From an uncultured Sphingomonas sp. (lineage in GTDB: Bacteria; Pseudomonadota; Alphaproteobacteria; Sphingomonadales; Sphingomonadaceae), in the NCBI GenBank assembly GCA_913775795.1, contig CAJYLT010000031.1, forward strand, positions 19,124-83,123: a stretch of 64,000 bases of DNA, given 5' to 3'. The notes under the pieces are model-generated. The model did not search any database. It was not told the origin of the DNA and saw nothing but the letters and a program-made list of their open reading frames with translations. The position numbers and the translations under genes were made by a program. Positions 1 to 9,060 of the stretch are shown in pieces (within the stretch, counting starts at the first letter, position 1; each line of letters opens with the position of its first letter).

Positions 1-877
1 CGCTGTGAACCTGACCGGCCCGATGAAGGGTGCCGGGAGCGGACGCGTGCTTCAGATCGGCGGAACCGACGCCGAGCTTCCCGTCGACGACAAGTTGGCC
101 ATACCGACCAATCTCGCCACGTCGATCAGCGCGACGCTCGACAGCGGCGCCTCGATCGACTGGGCGGGCGGCCGGCTGGCGCTGGCGGCACAGCGGATCG
201 CGTTCGGCAACCAGGCGCTGCGCAGCGCGATCGGTGCCGGCAGCGCCGCGGTAATCGCACGGCTGGTGTCCGACCCGTCATCGGCGCTGTATCGCGGCAA
301 TGACCAGAACCGCGTGTACCTGACCGCGGGCGAGCTTTCGGTGACCTATCGCGACTATGCGCTGTTCCAGAACAGCGGCGCGAACGCATCGGCGACCTCT
401 GGTGCGGTCCTGGGGTCGAGCGCTACGCCGAATCAACTAGCGCTGCGCCTGACGGCGCTTGGCGACACGGGCCTCGACGGGTTCGCGCTGTTCGGCTCGG
501 TCAACGGGTTCATCGCCAGCGCCGCCGCGCTCCAGCCGGCGACCGTGATCGACTTTGCCGGCGGCTCGCCGCGCGTCGTTCGCATCACGCTTGCCAATTC
601 GCGGATCAACGGGTGCGGCATCGGCGTGACCAGCGCGGGCTGCCTCGCCGGGACGCCGCCGCCGCCCGCGCTCACGCTGTTCGACGAGCGGCAGATCCAG
701 CTCTTCGGCACCGACAGCAATCCCGAGCTTCAGTTCGAGCCGTTGATCGGCACCAACAACGAGGGGCTGATCGGCGATCTGGCGACCGGTGCCGCCGCCG
801 ACCAGTGCATCGCCGGACAGGAAACCAACTGCCCGGCGCCAGAGAAGTCCGCACCCAACCAGGAGGTGAAGCCGTGA
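1..877 (+). CDS. C-terminal part of a filamentous-haemagglutinin-type (two-partner secretion) exoprotein, 5' truncated
   Basis: The reading frame is open from the window edge to TGA at 875-877, so the true start lies upstream. About 291 residues are visible. The sequence is rich in Ser, Gly, Asn, Thr and Ala with alternating hydrophobic residues, as in beta-helical exoproteins. It carries an RINGC...GCL cysteine pair followed by a Pro run (near residue 215) and an FDERQIQLFG segment, which resembles the C-terminus of haemagglutinin N-terminal-domain proteins of sphingomonads. A second Cys pair lies near the end (DQCIAGQETNC). The stop overlaps the GTG start of the CHAT protease, so the two are translationally coupled. 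Family assignment is from recognition only; the signature TPS domain would be upstream and is not visible. Confidence 0.7.
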   Translation, partial: AVNLTGPMKGAGSGRVLQIGGTDAELPVDDKLAIPTNLATSISATLDSGASIDWAGGRLALAAQRIAFGNQALRSAIGAGSAAVIARLVSDPSSALYRGNDQNRVYLTAGELSVTYRDYALFQNSGANASATSGAVLGSSATPNQLALRLTALGDTGLDGFALFGSVNGFIASAAALQPATVIDFAGGSPRVVRITLANSRINGCGIGVTSAGCLAGTPPPPALTLFDERQIQLFGTDSNPELQFEPLIGTNNEGLIGDLATGAAADQCIAGQETNCPAPEKSAPNQEVKP

Positions 878-3800
878 CCCGTCCGCTGTCGTCGATCGCC
901 GCGCTGCTGGCCGGGAGCGCGCTTGCCGCCATCGGCACCCCCGCCGCGGGGGCGCAGCGCGCGCTACCCGGCCGCTTTGCCGTCGGTGCCGATGTCAACC
1001 GCGACCCTTGCATGGCCACGCGGTCCTGGACCAACGGCAAGGCACTGCTCAACGAGCGGGACCAGCCGTTCGTCGTCACCTGTCGCGGATCGGCCGAGCA
1101 GCGCGCATGGATCGATTTGGCTGCGGAAAAGCCGGCGCTTGCCGCCGATGCTTGCGGCTCGGCCGAGCAGGCGACGATCGACGGCATCGGCCCGGTCACG
1201 CTGCGTCGCTGCCTCGATGCGCGGCTGGCGGGCGAGGCCGTGGTGGTCGAGACGCCGACGCTGCGTCTGTCGGCGATGCAAGGGGCGCTCGGCCCGGGCC
1301 TGACCGCGTTGCGGGCAGCGCTGACGGGCGATCCGGGCGCGGCGGCCCCGTCCCTCGATCCGCAGCGCGTCGCAGCGTTGGCGAGGCCGCCGGCGGACGC
1401 GCGCCCGGCCGCGGTGGCGGCGACGGGCCTCGACGTATCGAGTGCGGTCGCGCAGGGCCTTCAGGCCATCTATGCCGGCCGCAATGTCGAGGCGTCGCGC
1501 CTTCTCAACGACGCCGTCGCGCTGTTCGCGAAAGCGACGCCGATCCAGCGCGCCGAACTGCGGCTGAATGCCGGGCTCGCCGATTCGAACATCCGCGAAT
1601 TCGGCGCCGCAGACGGCCACTTTGCCGCCGCCGCGGCGCTGCTTGCCGAAGCGTCGCCCTCGCCGGCCCGCGCACGGCTTGCCTCGCAGGCGAGCGGCTA
1701 TCGCGCCCTCAACTTCGCCAACCAGGGCAAGTGGCAAGCGGTGCTGACCGAATTGTCAAGCGCGGGCGCGAGCGGAACGCCGCTCACCGACGCCGCGACG
1801 CTGGCCCAGATCAATGGCGGGCGGGGCGGAGGTCTTCAGCTAGGCGTCGACACCGACCGGCTGAATCAGATCATCCTTTTGGCCCAGCAACATGTCGCCC
1901 GCTCGACCGCGCTCCTGCGCCTCGGGCGCCCGGCGGAGGCCGAGCAGGCGCTGCGCGATGCCAAAGTGCAGGGCGTCGACGTCATCGAGGCGGCGCTGGG
2001 CGACGGCGATGCGTCCGGGCGCCTCAACTGGCTGCGTGCCCGGCTCGAGCGACAACAGGCGCGCATCCGATACGCCCGCGGTGATACGGCAGGAGCCCTC
2101 GCCAGTTTCGACTGTGCGTTGGCGACGATGCACGCGGTGGCGATGCCCACGAGCGGGTGCCTGTTTCCCGACAATCCGGCGCGTCGCGGCGTGGCCCTTG
2201 CCGGTCCGGCGATCGCCGATGCCGAGCTCGAGCGGACTGCGATCCTCGCGCGGCAGCCGGGCGTCGACCGCGCGGCGATCCTAGCGCAGTACGAGCAGGC
2301 GGTGGCGACGCTTGCCAGCCAGTCGGAGGGCGGGTTCGTCGCCTCGCCGTTGCTCGCCCCCTATCTTCGTATGCTGGTCGAGGATGCGGGGCGCGGCGAC
2401 ATGCGGGCCGCCGAGCGCTATTTCGCCGCGCTGCAGACGGTGCGTGAGCCGGGGATCGCGCGCGAACTCGCGACCCTTCAGGCGCAGGTGGGCAGCGGCA
2501 CGGCCGGTGCAATGGTTCGCGAGCGGCGCGAACTGGAACGGCGGCGCGGGCAGTTGCGCTACGAAATCGCCGGCCTTGCGCCCGACGCCCCCCGTCTTGC
2601 ATCGGCACAGGCCGAGGCCGCCGACGTGTCGGCGCGGCTGGACACGCTGAACGCCGAGCTTGCACGCAGCGGCGCGGCAGCGGCGGTCGACGACGCCGCG
2701 GTCACCATCGCACAATTGCAGGGCGCGCTTCGCCCGCACGAGGCCTATTGGAAGCTTTCGCCCGTCGGCACGCAGCTGTTCGGCGCCGTGGTCACGCGCG
2801 AGGGGCCGGTCGTCTATGCGGTCGATGGCACCGCCGACGACGTGGCGGCTCTGTCGGACGCCGTACTGAAGACCGCGCGGTCAACCACCGGCGACGACGG
2901 GCGCGTACGCGTCCGGCCGTTCGCGACCGCCGATTCCTACGACCTGTTCCGGCGCGTCGCAGGGACGGGTGCGGACCGGCTGCGCGCCGCCGAGGCGGTG
3001 ATCGTCGATAGCGGGTCGACAATGGGCGCGCTGCCCGCCGCCGTCCTCGTCACCGCGCCCGTCGCCACGGCAAGGACGGCGCGCATCGATTACGGCAGCG
3101 TCCCGTTCCTCGTGCGCAAGGCGGCCGTCGCCAATGCGCTGTCGCCGCGCGCGTTCCTGCGCGTGCGATCGGCGGTGGCGCCGTCGTCAGCACCGCGAAA
3201 GCTCATCGGTTTCGGCGCCAATGCGGTGCCGCCGGAATCCGTGAGCCCCGCGGTCGCGGAGACGCCCGTCGCGCTCGCCGCCGCCTGCGTCATGCCCTAT
3301 GCGCGCTGGGCGGGGGCGATGCGATACAACGCCCCGATCCCGATCGACGAGATCAGGGCCGGCGCCGCCGCGATCGGCGATCCCGGCGCGCCGATCGTCA
3401 CCGGCGACGGCTTCACCAATGCCGCGATCATCGACGACAGCGAAGCGGGTAAACTGGCGCAGTACCAGATCGTCCATTTCGCCACCCACGGCCTGCCCGC
3501 GACGCCGATCCCCGGCATGTGCGAGACGCCGCTGCCGCCCTCGCTCCTCACCTCGGTCGAACCGCCCGCGCCGGGGGCGCCTAGCCGGTCGAACGGGCTG
3601 CTGAGCTATATCGACGTGGCACGACTTCGGCTCGACGCCAACCTCGTCATCCTGTCGGCATGCGACACCGCCGCCAGCGTGAGCACCGAGGCGGGACGCC
3701 TGGCCGGGCAGGAAGAGTCGGCCCCGACGCTTGACGGGCTCGTTCGCGCCTTCATCGTCGCGCAGGCGCGTGCGGTAATGGCAACCTATTGGAGCGTGCC

Positions 3801-4005
3801 GGCCCGGCAGGGGACCGAGCAGCTGATCGAAACCTTCTATTCCGTCGGCCGGACGCGCGGCATGGGCGAGGCGCTGCGCGAGGCGCAGATCGCGGTCCTG
3901 AGCAAGCCGGCCACCTCTCATCCCTATTTCTGGGGTGCCTTCTTCCTCGTCGGCGACGGGGCGAAGACGATGCTGACCCAGCCCGCTCAACTCGCCAGCC
4001 GCTGA
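874..4005 (+). CDS. Secreted CHAT-domain (caspase-like) protease with TPR-like middle region
   Basis: 1043 residues from GTG 874, which overlaps the upstream stop (GTGA) and follows an AGGAGG ribosome site at 861-866. An N-terminal Sec signal peptide is visible (residues 1 to about 28, ending GTPAAGA), so the protein is probably exported. The middle (about 190-560) is alanine-rich and helical, in TPR style, followed by a coiled-coil-like stretch (about 550-600). The C-terminal CHAT domain shows the catalytic dyad: VHFATHG with His872 and SACD with Cys930, then MATYWSV. CHAT domains are clan CD cysteine peptidases related to caspases and separase. The substrate is unknown; the coupled haemagglutinin-type protein is the obvious candidate partner. 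Confidence 0.85.
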   Translation: MTRPLSSIAALLAGSALAAIGTPAAGAQRALPGRFAVGADVNRDPCMATRSWTNGKALLNERDQPFVVTCRGSAEQRAWIDLAAEKPALAADACGSAEQATIDGIGPVTLRRCLDARLAGEAVVVETPTLRLSAMQGALGPGLTALRAALTGDPGAAAPSLDPQRVAALARPPADARPAAVAATGLDVSSAVAQGLQAIYAGRNVEASRLLNDAVALFAKATPIQRAELRLNAGLADSNIREFGAADGHFAAAAALLAEASPSPARARLASQASGYRALNFANQGKWQAVLTELSSAGASGTPLTDAATLAQINGGRGGGLQLGVDTDRLNQIILLAQQHVARSTALLRLGRPAEAEQALRDAKVQGVDVIEAALGDGDASGRLNWLRARLERQQARIRYARGDTAGALASFDCALATMHAVAMPTSGCLFPDNPARRGVALAGPAIADAELERTAILARQPGVDRAAILAQYEQAVATLASQSEGGFVASPLLAPYLRMLVEDAGRGDMRAAERYFAALQTVREPGIARELATLQAQVGSGTAGAMVRERRELERRRGQLRYEIAGLAPDAPRLASAQAEAADVSARLDTLNAELARSGAAAAVDDAAVTIAQLQGALRPHEAYWKLSPVGTQLFGAVVTREGPVVYAVDGTADDVAALSDAVLKTARSTTGDDGRVRVRPFATADSYDLFRRVAGTGADRLRAAEAVIVDSGSTMGALPAAVLVTAPVATARTARIDYGSVPFLVRKAAVANALSPRAFLRVRSAVAPSSAPRKLIGFGANAVPPESVSPAVAETPVALAAACVMPYARWAGAMRYNAPIPIDEIRAGAAAIGDPGAPIVTGDGFTNAAIIDDSEAGKLAQYQIVHFATHGLPATPIPGMCETPLPPSLLTSVEPPAPGAPSRSNGLLSYIDVARLRLDANLVILSACDTAASVSTEAGRLAGQEESAPTLDGLVRAFIVAQARAVMATYWSVPARQGTEQLIETFYSVGRTRGMGEALREAQIAVLSKPATSHPYFWGAFFLVGDGAKTMLTQPAQLASR

Positions 4006-4007
4006 CG

Positions 4008-4892
4008 ATGCGCGGCGGCCCGGCAGACGAGGCGGCGCTGCTGGCGGACATGCTGCGTCCGTCAGCGCCCGCACCGACACCGGCCGCGGCACCGCCGGTC
4101 GAACCGGTGCGGGCGGTGCCGGGGATCGGGCGTGTCGCAGGGGTCGTCGCCGCGTCGCTGATCGCGTTGCTCGCGCTCGGCTTCGGCATCGGGACCATCG
4201 GCGAAAGCTGGTCGCCGGCGGTGCAGACCGCGACGATGAGTGGTGTGATGATCGCTCTGGCGTTCGCGACCGCGGCATTGGCCGGAGCGCGGATATCCGG
4301 GGCCGGTCAGCGGCCTTTGCGATGGGGTGCGCTGGGGGCCGCGACGGGCGTGGGCAGCGTCGCCTGGTGCGCACTGGCGCTTTCGATCGGTGGCCGCCTG
4401 CCCGCGACGGCCGAGCCGGCGGGCTGGATGGCGCTGTGGGGTGCGGCCGTCACGCTCGTCCAGGTCGCGGGGGAGGAAGCGCTGTTTCGCGGCGCGATCC
4501 AGTCCGCGATCGGCCGCGTCGCGCCGCGGCTCGCGGCGATCACCGTTACGGCGGCATTGTTCGCTTGCCTCCACCTGCCGGGCGCGTGGCGATCGCCGGT
4601 CAGCGCGCTCAACATCCTGCTTGCCGGCTGTTGGCTGGGACTGCTGGCCGAGCGTTCCGGCGGCCTGGCCGCACCGCTGGCGGCGCACTGGGGCTGGAAC
4701 GCGGCGGAGCTGAACGGCCTGGGTCTGTATCCCAACCCCGGCGTCGGGCCGTGGGGGGCGTTGTGGAGCCACGACATCATCGGCTCGCCGCTGTGGGGCG
4801 GGGGTGAGGAGGGGCTGAACGCCAGCTTCCTCGCGACGCTCGTGCTGGCGGCGATGACCGCGGCGCTGCTGGCTCCGCGGGGGCGGGCGTGA
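4008..4892 (+). CDS. CPBP-family intramembrane metalloprotease (CAAX-prenyl-protease-like)
   Basis: 294 residues, ATG two bases after the CHAT stop, so probably the same transcript. The N-terminal 40 residues are Pro/Ala-rich and cytosolic-looking, followed by several hydrophobic segments (about 41-63, 75-94, 106-127, 142-153, 175-190, 201-213, 272-289). The family motifs are intact: EE156-157 with Arg161 (GEEALFRG), His189 after a hydrophobic stretch, and HWGWN with His227 and Asn231. Members are Abi/CPBP glutamic-type intramembrane proteases. The genomic tie to a CHAT protease and an exoprotein suggests a proteolytic or maturation role, but that is inference. Confidence 0.85.
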   Translation: MRGGPADEAALLADMLRPSAPAPTPAAAPPVEPVRAVPGIGRVAGVVAASLIALLALGFGIGTIGESWSPAVQTATMSGVMIALAFATAALAGARISGAGQRPLRWGALGAATGVGSVAWCALALSIGGRLPATAEPAGWMALWGAAVTLVQVAGEEALFRGAIQSAIGRVAPRLAAITVTAALFACLHLPGAWRSPVSALNILLAGCWLGLLAERSGGLAAPLAAHWGWNAAELNGLGLYPNPGVGPWGALWSHDIIGSPLWGGGEEGLNASFLATLVLAAMTAALLAPRGRA

Positions 4893-4900
4893 CCGGGACG

Positions 4901-6253
4901 TCAGCGGGCGCCGGCGGCGCGGGCGGCGTCGATACGGTCGCGTTCGCGGCGGAACGCGGCAAGCGCCGCACCGGTCAGGATCGCCCCGTCCTCGGTCTTC
5001 ACCGACATCGGGTCGATCGCGGCCCCGTTCAGATGCACTTCGTAATGGAGGTGCGGGCCGGTCGATCGGCCGGTCGTCCCCGACAGGCCGATCGCCTGGC
5101 CCTGCTCGACATGCGCGCCCTCGGTCACGCCGGGCGCGAAGCTGGTGAAGTGGAAGTATTTGGTCAGATAGCCCTTTTCGTGGCGCAAGATGACCATGTT
5201 GCCCGCGGTCGCGCTGAAATGCGCCGCCTCGACCGTTCCCGCGCCCGCGGCATAGACCGGCGTGCCGGAGGGGACGGCAAAGTCGATGCCGTTGTGCAGC
5301 TTGCGAAAGCCGAGAACCGGGTGGACGCGCCAGCCGAAGGTCGAGGATACCCGCGCCCCTTCGACCGGGGTGCGCATCAGCGAGCGGATGATGCTGCGTC
5401 CGTTGCCGTCATACCAGCCAGGCTGCGCACCGGGCGCCGCGAAGCGATAGAGCGCGCGCGACTTTTCGGCGGTGGTGAAGGCGGCATAGACCAGCGTCGG
5501 TGCACCCACCGGCTGGCCATCGGCATTGACCGTCTGTTCCGCGGCCATTTCGAACACGTCGCCCGGATGGATTTCGCGCTGAAAGTCGAAATCATAGACA
5601 AAGGCCTGGGCGAAATCGGGAATGATGCTCTCGTCGATGCCGGCGGCCACGGCAGAGCTGTAGAGGCTGTCGGCGTTCATTTCGCCCCGCGCGGCGGTCA
5701 GGCGCGACTGGACCGATCGCGCGAGCGGTTCGGCGCGCCAGCCCTTCGGTGCGGCGGCGTCGCGGATCAGCCGTACGCCCGAACTGTCGGCGCGCGAAAC
5801 GCGCACGTCGAGCACTTCGTCCGCGGCACCCGCCCCGCCGAGCCGGATCGATGCAACCGCGGTGAGCGGTCCGTCGCCGGCGACGTGCGGCAGCGCGAGC
5901 GACTGGGCCGCGTCGGCTGCCGCGGCGTCGAGCCCCTGGCCGGCGAGGAAGGCGGCGATCGCGCCGGCAGCGGGCAACATGCCGGACCGCTCGATCACGT
6001 CGCGGGGGGGCGGCCGCACCGCGGGACCGACCGGACGCACCGCCGCGGGGGGCAGATCCGGCGAGGCCGGCACGTCGGCGGGCGACAGGCGGCCGACCCA
6101 GCCGGCAATCGGCACCGCGACGAACAACAGCCCGGCCCCGGCAAGCAGCGGCCAGCCGCGCCGCGGTGCCGGCGGGACGGGCTCTGTCGCAGGGGCTGGA
6201 CGTGCCGCCCAGCCGCGCGGGTCGAAGTCGAGTGGTGTGCCGACCGACGTCAT
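4901..6253 (-). CDS. Membrane-anchored M23-family peptidoglycan endopeptidase
   Basis: 450 residues. One N-terminal membrane anchor (about 34-54) is preceded by a Pro-rich cytosolic tail and followed by a periplasmic region. The C-terminal LytM/M23 domain (about 295-415) has the zinc ligands His320 and Asp324 (HNGIDF) and the HLH pair at 401-403, so it should be an active peptidase rather than a degenerate EnvC-like factor. Residues about 200-270 resemble the OapA/SH3-like region found before M23 domains in DipM/MepM-type enzymes. It is convergent with the CPBP gene and divergent from the T6SS operon. A role in cell-wall remodelling is expected. A link to T6SS assembly through the wall is possible but not shown. 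Confidence 0.88.
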   Translation of the reverse strand: MTSVGTPLDFDPRGWAARPAPATEPVPPAPRRGWPLLAGAGLLFVAVPIAGWVGRLSPADVPASPDLPPAAVRPVGPAVRPPPRDVIERSGMLPAAGAIAAFLAGQGLDAAAADAAQSLALPHVAGDGPLTAVASIRLGGAGAADEVLDVRVSRADSSGVRLIRDAAAPKGWRAEPLARSVQSRLTAARGEMNADSLYSSAVAAGIDESIIPDFAQAFVYDFDFQREIHPGDVFEMAAEQTVNADGQPVGAPTLVYAAFTTAEKSRALYRFAAPGAQPGWYDGNGRSIIRSLMRTPVEGARVSSTFGWRVHPVLGFRKLHNGIDFAVPSGTPVYAAGAGTVEAAHFSATAGNMVILRHEKGYLTKYFHFTSFAPGVTEGAHVEQGQAIGLSGTTGRSTGPHLHYEVHLNGAAIDPMSVKTEDGAILTGAALAAFRRERDRIDAARAAGAR

Positions 6254-6350
6254 TCCTCCACCTCCCCAAGGACGAATTACACAGCGGATGCATATCGCCG
6301 ATACAAAGTCGGATCAAAGAAAATCTCTCGTGTAACGAGGAAACGGAACA

Positions 6351-7691
6351 GTGTCCGATAGAAACCGGATCGCCTGGCGCGAAGGTGTATTTCTTCGTCC
6401 CCAGCACTTCCAGCAACTCGACCGGTTCTTTCTTTCGGAACTCGATCGGCGTGTTTCGGCAGTTCGTCCCTATGCTTGGGGCGTCACGGAACTGATCGTC
6501 GACGACGATCTGGCGACGCTGGGAAAGTTCGGGGTGGTGCGGCTGGCCGGGGTGATGCCCGACGGCACCCGCTTCGCCATCCCCGACGATCTGCCGCCGC
6601 CGCCGCCGCTCGACCTGCCCGCCGATGCGGGTGACGTGACGATCTACCTCACGCTCCCCGCCGCGCAGCCCGGCGCGGTGATGTTCGAGGACGAGGAAAG
6701 CGCCGGTCCGGCCAGTCGCTATCTGGTCGGCGAGAGCGAGGTTGCCGACGTCTTTTCCGAGGACCGGATGCGCGAACCGATCGAGACCGCGCGGCCGCAC
6801 CTGCGCTTCGGCATCACGCGCGACGACACTTACGGCCGCATCTGCCTTGGCCTCGCGCGGCTGCGCGAGATGCAGAACCGGCGAGCGGTCTTCGACGATC
6901 GGTTCGTGCCCCCGGCGCAGGACCTGCGCGCCAGCCCCAGGCTGCGCGGGGGGCTAAGCGACATTCTCGGGCGGGCCAGCCAGCGGGTCGAGGAACTGGC
7001 ACTGCGCGCCGTCGAGGCGACCGACGGCGGGGCGGAGACCTTTGCCAGTTTTCTCCTGCTCCAGTGCCTCAATCGCTGGTGCCCGGTCCTCGCGCACCTC
7101 CAGTCGATGCCCGACGTGCATCCGGAGCGATTGTTCGAGCAACTGGCATCGATGACGGGCGAACTGGCCACGCTGACGCGCGTCGACCGACGCCCGCCGC
7201 CGCTGCCCGTTTATGACCACGAGAACCTGCAGGCCACGTTCGAGCCTGTCTTCGACCTGCTGCGCGCGATGCTGTCGGCGGTGTTCGACCGTTCGGCGAT
7301 CCAGCTGCCGCTCGAGGCGGCGGGACCGGGGGCCTATGTCTCGACCATCACCGATCATCAGCTCTACCGGACCGGCTATTTCTACCTCGCGGTGAATGCC
7401 GCCGCGCCGCTGGACGAAATCCGCCAGCGCTTTCCCGCGATGGCAAAGATCGGCGCGGTGCAGAAGATGCGCGCGATCGTCGAGAGTGCGCTGCCCGGCG
7501 TGCCGCTGCGCCACGCGCCGACGCCGCCGCCGCAGCTGCGCGTGCTGCCGGGCTATCTCTATTTCGAGCTGGACCGCGGCGTGCCGGACTGGCGCGATTT
7601 CGCCACGGCACCCGCGTTGGGCCTGCACCTGTCGGGCGAATGGCCGGCGCTCAAGATGGAATTGTGGTGCGTCAAGAGGGCTGAGCAATGA
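6351..7691 (+). CDS. tssK: T6SS baseplate subunit TssK
   Basis: 446 residues from GTG 6351, with GAGGAA about nine bases upstream. The N-terminus reads IAWREGVFLRPQHFQQ, the hallmark opening of TssK (ImpJ/VasE), which connects the baseplate to the TssJLM membrane complex. The length is typical for the family. It is the first gene of the plus-strand tssK-tssL-tssM-tagF-phosphatase-kinase operon, and its stop overlaps the tssL start (ATGA). The 97-base gap upstream separates it from the divergent M23 peptidase and must hold the promoter. Confidence 0.95.
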   Translation: MSDRNRIAWREGVFLRPQHFQQLDRFFLSELDRRVSAVRPYAWGVTELIVDDDLATLGKFGVVRLAGVMPDGTRFAIPDDLPPPPPLDLPADAGDVTIYLTLPAAQPGAVMFEDEESAGPASRYLVGESEVADVFSEDRMREPIETARPHLRFGITRDDTYGRICLGLARLREMQNRRAVFDDRFVPPAQDLRASPRLRGGLSDILGRASQRVEELALRAVEATDGGAETFASFLLLQCLNRWCPVLAHLQSMPDVHPERLFEQLASMTGELATLTRVDRRPPPLPVYDHENLQATFEPVFDLLRAMLSAVFDRSAIQLPLEAAGPGAYVSTITDHQLYRTGYFYLAVNAAAPLDEIRQRFPAMAKIGAVQKMRAIVESALPGVPLRHAPTPPPQLRVLPGYLYFELDRGVPDWRDFATAPALGLHLSGEWPALKMELWCVKRAEQ

Positions 7692-9049
7692 GCGACGGCG
7701 GCAACCGCACGATCTTTCAGCCCTCGCCGTTGCAGGGCGGCGGTGGCGGCACGCCGGCGGGGGGCGGGTTCGGTGGGCCGCCGCCCCCGCCGCCGCCTGC
7801 GCCTCCGCCGCCGTCATCCTATCCGAGGCAGGCACGCGCCCTGTCCGGCGACGACGTGCCCGAGCCGGCGACGCCGCGCCAGCGCCGCAACCCGATGATG
7901 ATGGAGGCCGCCCCGCTGCTTGCCATTGCCGCCGCGATCCGGTCGGGGCGGGCACGCGAGCCGCTGGCGCAGTTCCACGCCCGTGCCAGCGCCGCCGCCG
8001 CCGCTTTCGACCGGGCGATCGAACCGCTCTATCCGCCCGAGACGTGCCGCCGCGCCGTCTATGCCCTGTGTGCGACAGTCGACGACATCGCCCAGAACCT
8101 GCCCGGCGTGGGGGCGGAGGCGAGCGAATGGGCGCGCCGCAGCCTGACGGTCCAGAAGTTCCGGGAAAACATCGGCGGCGACCGGTTCTGGCAGATCGTC
8201 GAAGATCTTCTCGCCATTCCGCGCGGCAATGACGACCTGATCGAACTGCTGCACGCCTGTCTCGCCACCGGGTTCGAGGGGCGGTTCCGGGTGATGCCCG
8301 ATGGCAGCCGCCGGCTGGACGAGATCATGAAGCGCCTGTTCGCGGCGCTGCCCCCGGATCGCGGTCGATCGGAGCGCGAGCTGGTGCCCCATTGGCGCGG
8401 GGTCGCGGCGCCCGTGGCACAGGTGGGCCGCTGGAGCCGGGCCGCGATCGCGACGGCGGCGGCGGCGATCCTGTTGCTGCTCCTCTTCATCGGCCTGCGC
8501 CTGATGCTGATGCAGGCGGGGCAGCCCGCCTGGGACGCGCTCGCCGCGATCAATCCGAGCGAGCCGCTGCATCTGGCGCGCGGCGGCGGCGGGCTTGCGC
8601 CGAGCGAGAGCGGACAGGCGGCGCGGATCGAGGGCTTCCTTGCGCCGGAGATCGCGCAGAAGCTCGTTACCGTCGACCGCGACGCCGAAACGGTGCGGGT
8701 CCGCACGACGATCGGCCAGCTGTTCCGATCGGGTTCCGACGCCCTCGAGCCGGGCCGCGCCGCGTTGTTCGAGCGGATCGCCGCGGCCGTCGACAAGGAG
8801 CCCGGCCCGGTCCGGGTCGAGGGGCACGCCGACAGCGATCAGCCGAGCGGACTGACCTTTCCCGACAACAACGCGCTATCCGCGGCGCGCGCCGACGCGG
8901 TGGCGGCGATCCTGCGCTCGGGTCTTGCCGATCCGGCGCGCGTCACCGCCGAGGGGCTGGGCGACAGCCAGCCGATCGCTTCGAACGCCGATGCCGCCGG
9001 CAAGGCGCTCAACCGGCGGGTCGAGATCGTGCTGCAGCGCCAGGATTGA
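7688..9049 (+). CDS. tssL: T6SS inner-membrane protein TssL (DotU/IcmH) with C-terminal OmpA-like domain
   Basis: 453 residues. The order is: a Gly/Pro-rich N-terminal tail with a GNRTIFQP motif (Thr8); a cytosolic DotU domain (about 70-245); one transmembrane helix (about 252-274); and a periplasmic OmpA/MotB-type peptidoglycan-binding domain (about 335-450, with VEGHADSD and NRRVEIVLQ). This is the 'evolved' TssL form that anchors the membrane complex to the cell wall. The TIF-x-P motif at the N-terminus recurs in the PpkA kinase of the same operon and is a candidate phospho-threonine site for the FHA protein TagH. Confidence 0.95.
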   Translation: MSDGGNRTIFQPSPLQGGGGGTPAGGGFGGPPPPPPPAPPPPSSYPRQARALSGDDVPEPATPRQRRNPMMMEAAPLLAIAAAIRSGRAREPLAQFHARASAAAAAFDRAIEPLYPPETCRRAVYALCATVDDIAQNLPGVGAEASEWARRSLTVQKFRENIGGDRFWQIVEDLLAIPRGNDDLIELLHACLATGFEGRFRVMPDGSRRLDEIMKRLFAALPPDRGRSERELVPHWRGVAAPVAQVGRWSRAAIATAAAAILLLLLFIGLRLMLMQAGQPAWDALAAINPSEPLHLARGGGGLAPSESGQAARIEGFLAPEIAQKLVTVDRDAETVRVRTTIGQLFRSGSDALEPGRAALFERIAAAVDKEPGPVRVEGHADSDQPSGLTFPDNNALSAARADAVAAILRSGLADPARVTAEGLGDSQPIASNADAAGKALNRRVEIVLQRQD

Positions 9050-9060
9050 GGGGGAACGCG

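Noticed and set aside
6277..6305. TTACAC-N17-GATACA as a sigma-70 promoter for tssK
   Set aside because: Only a weak match to either box; the gap must hold a promoter but I cannot place it.
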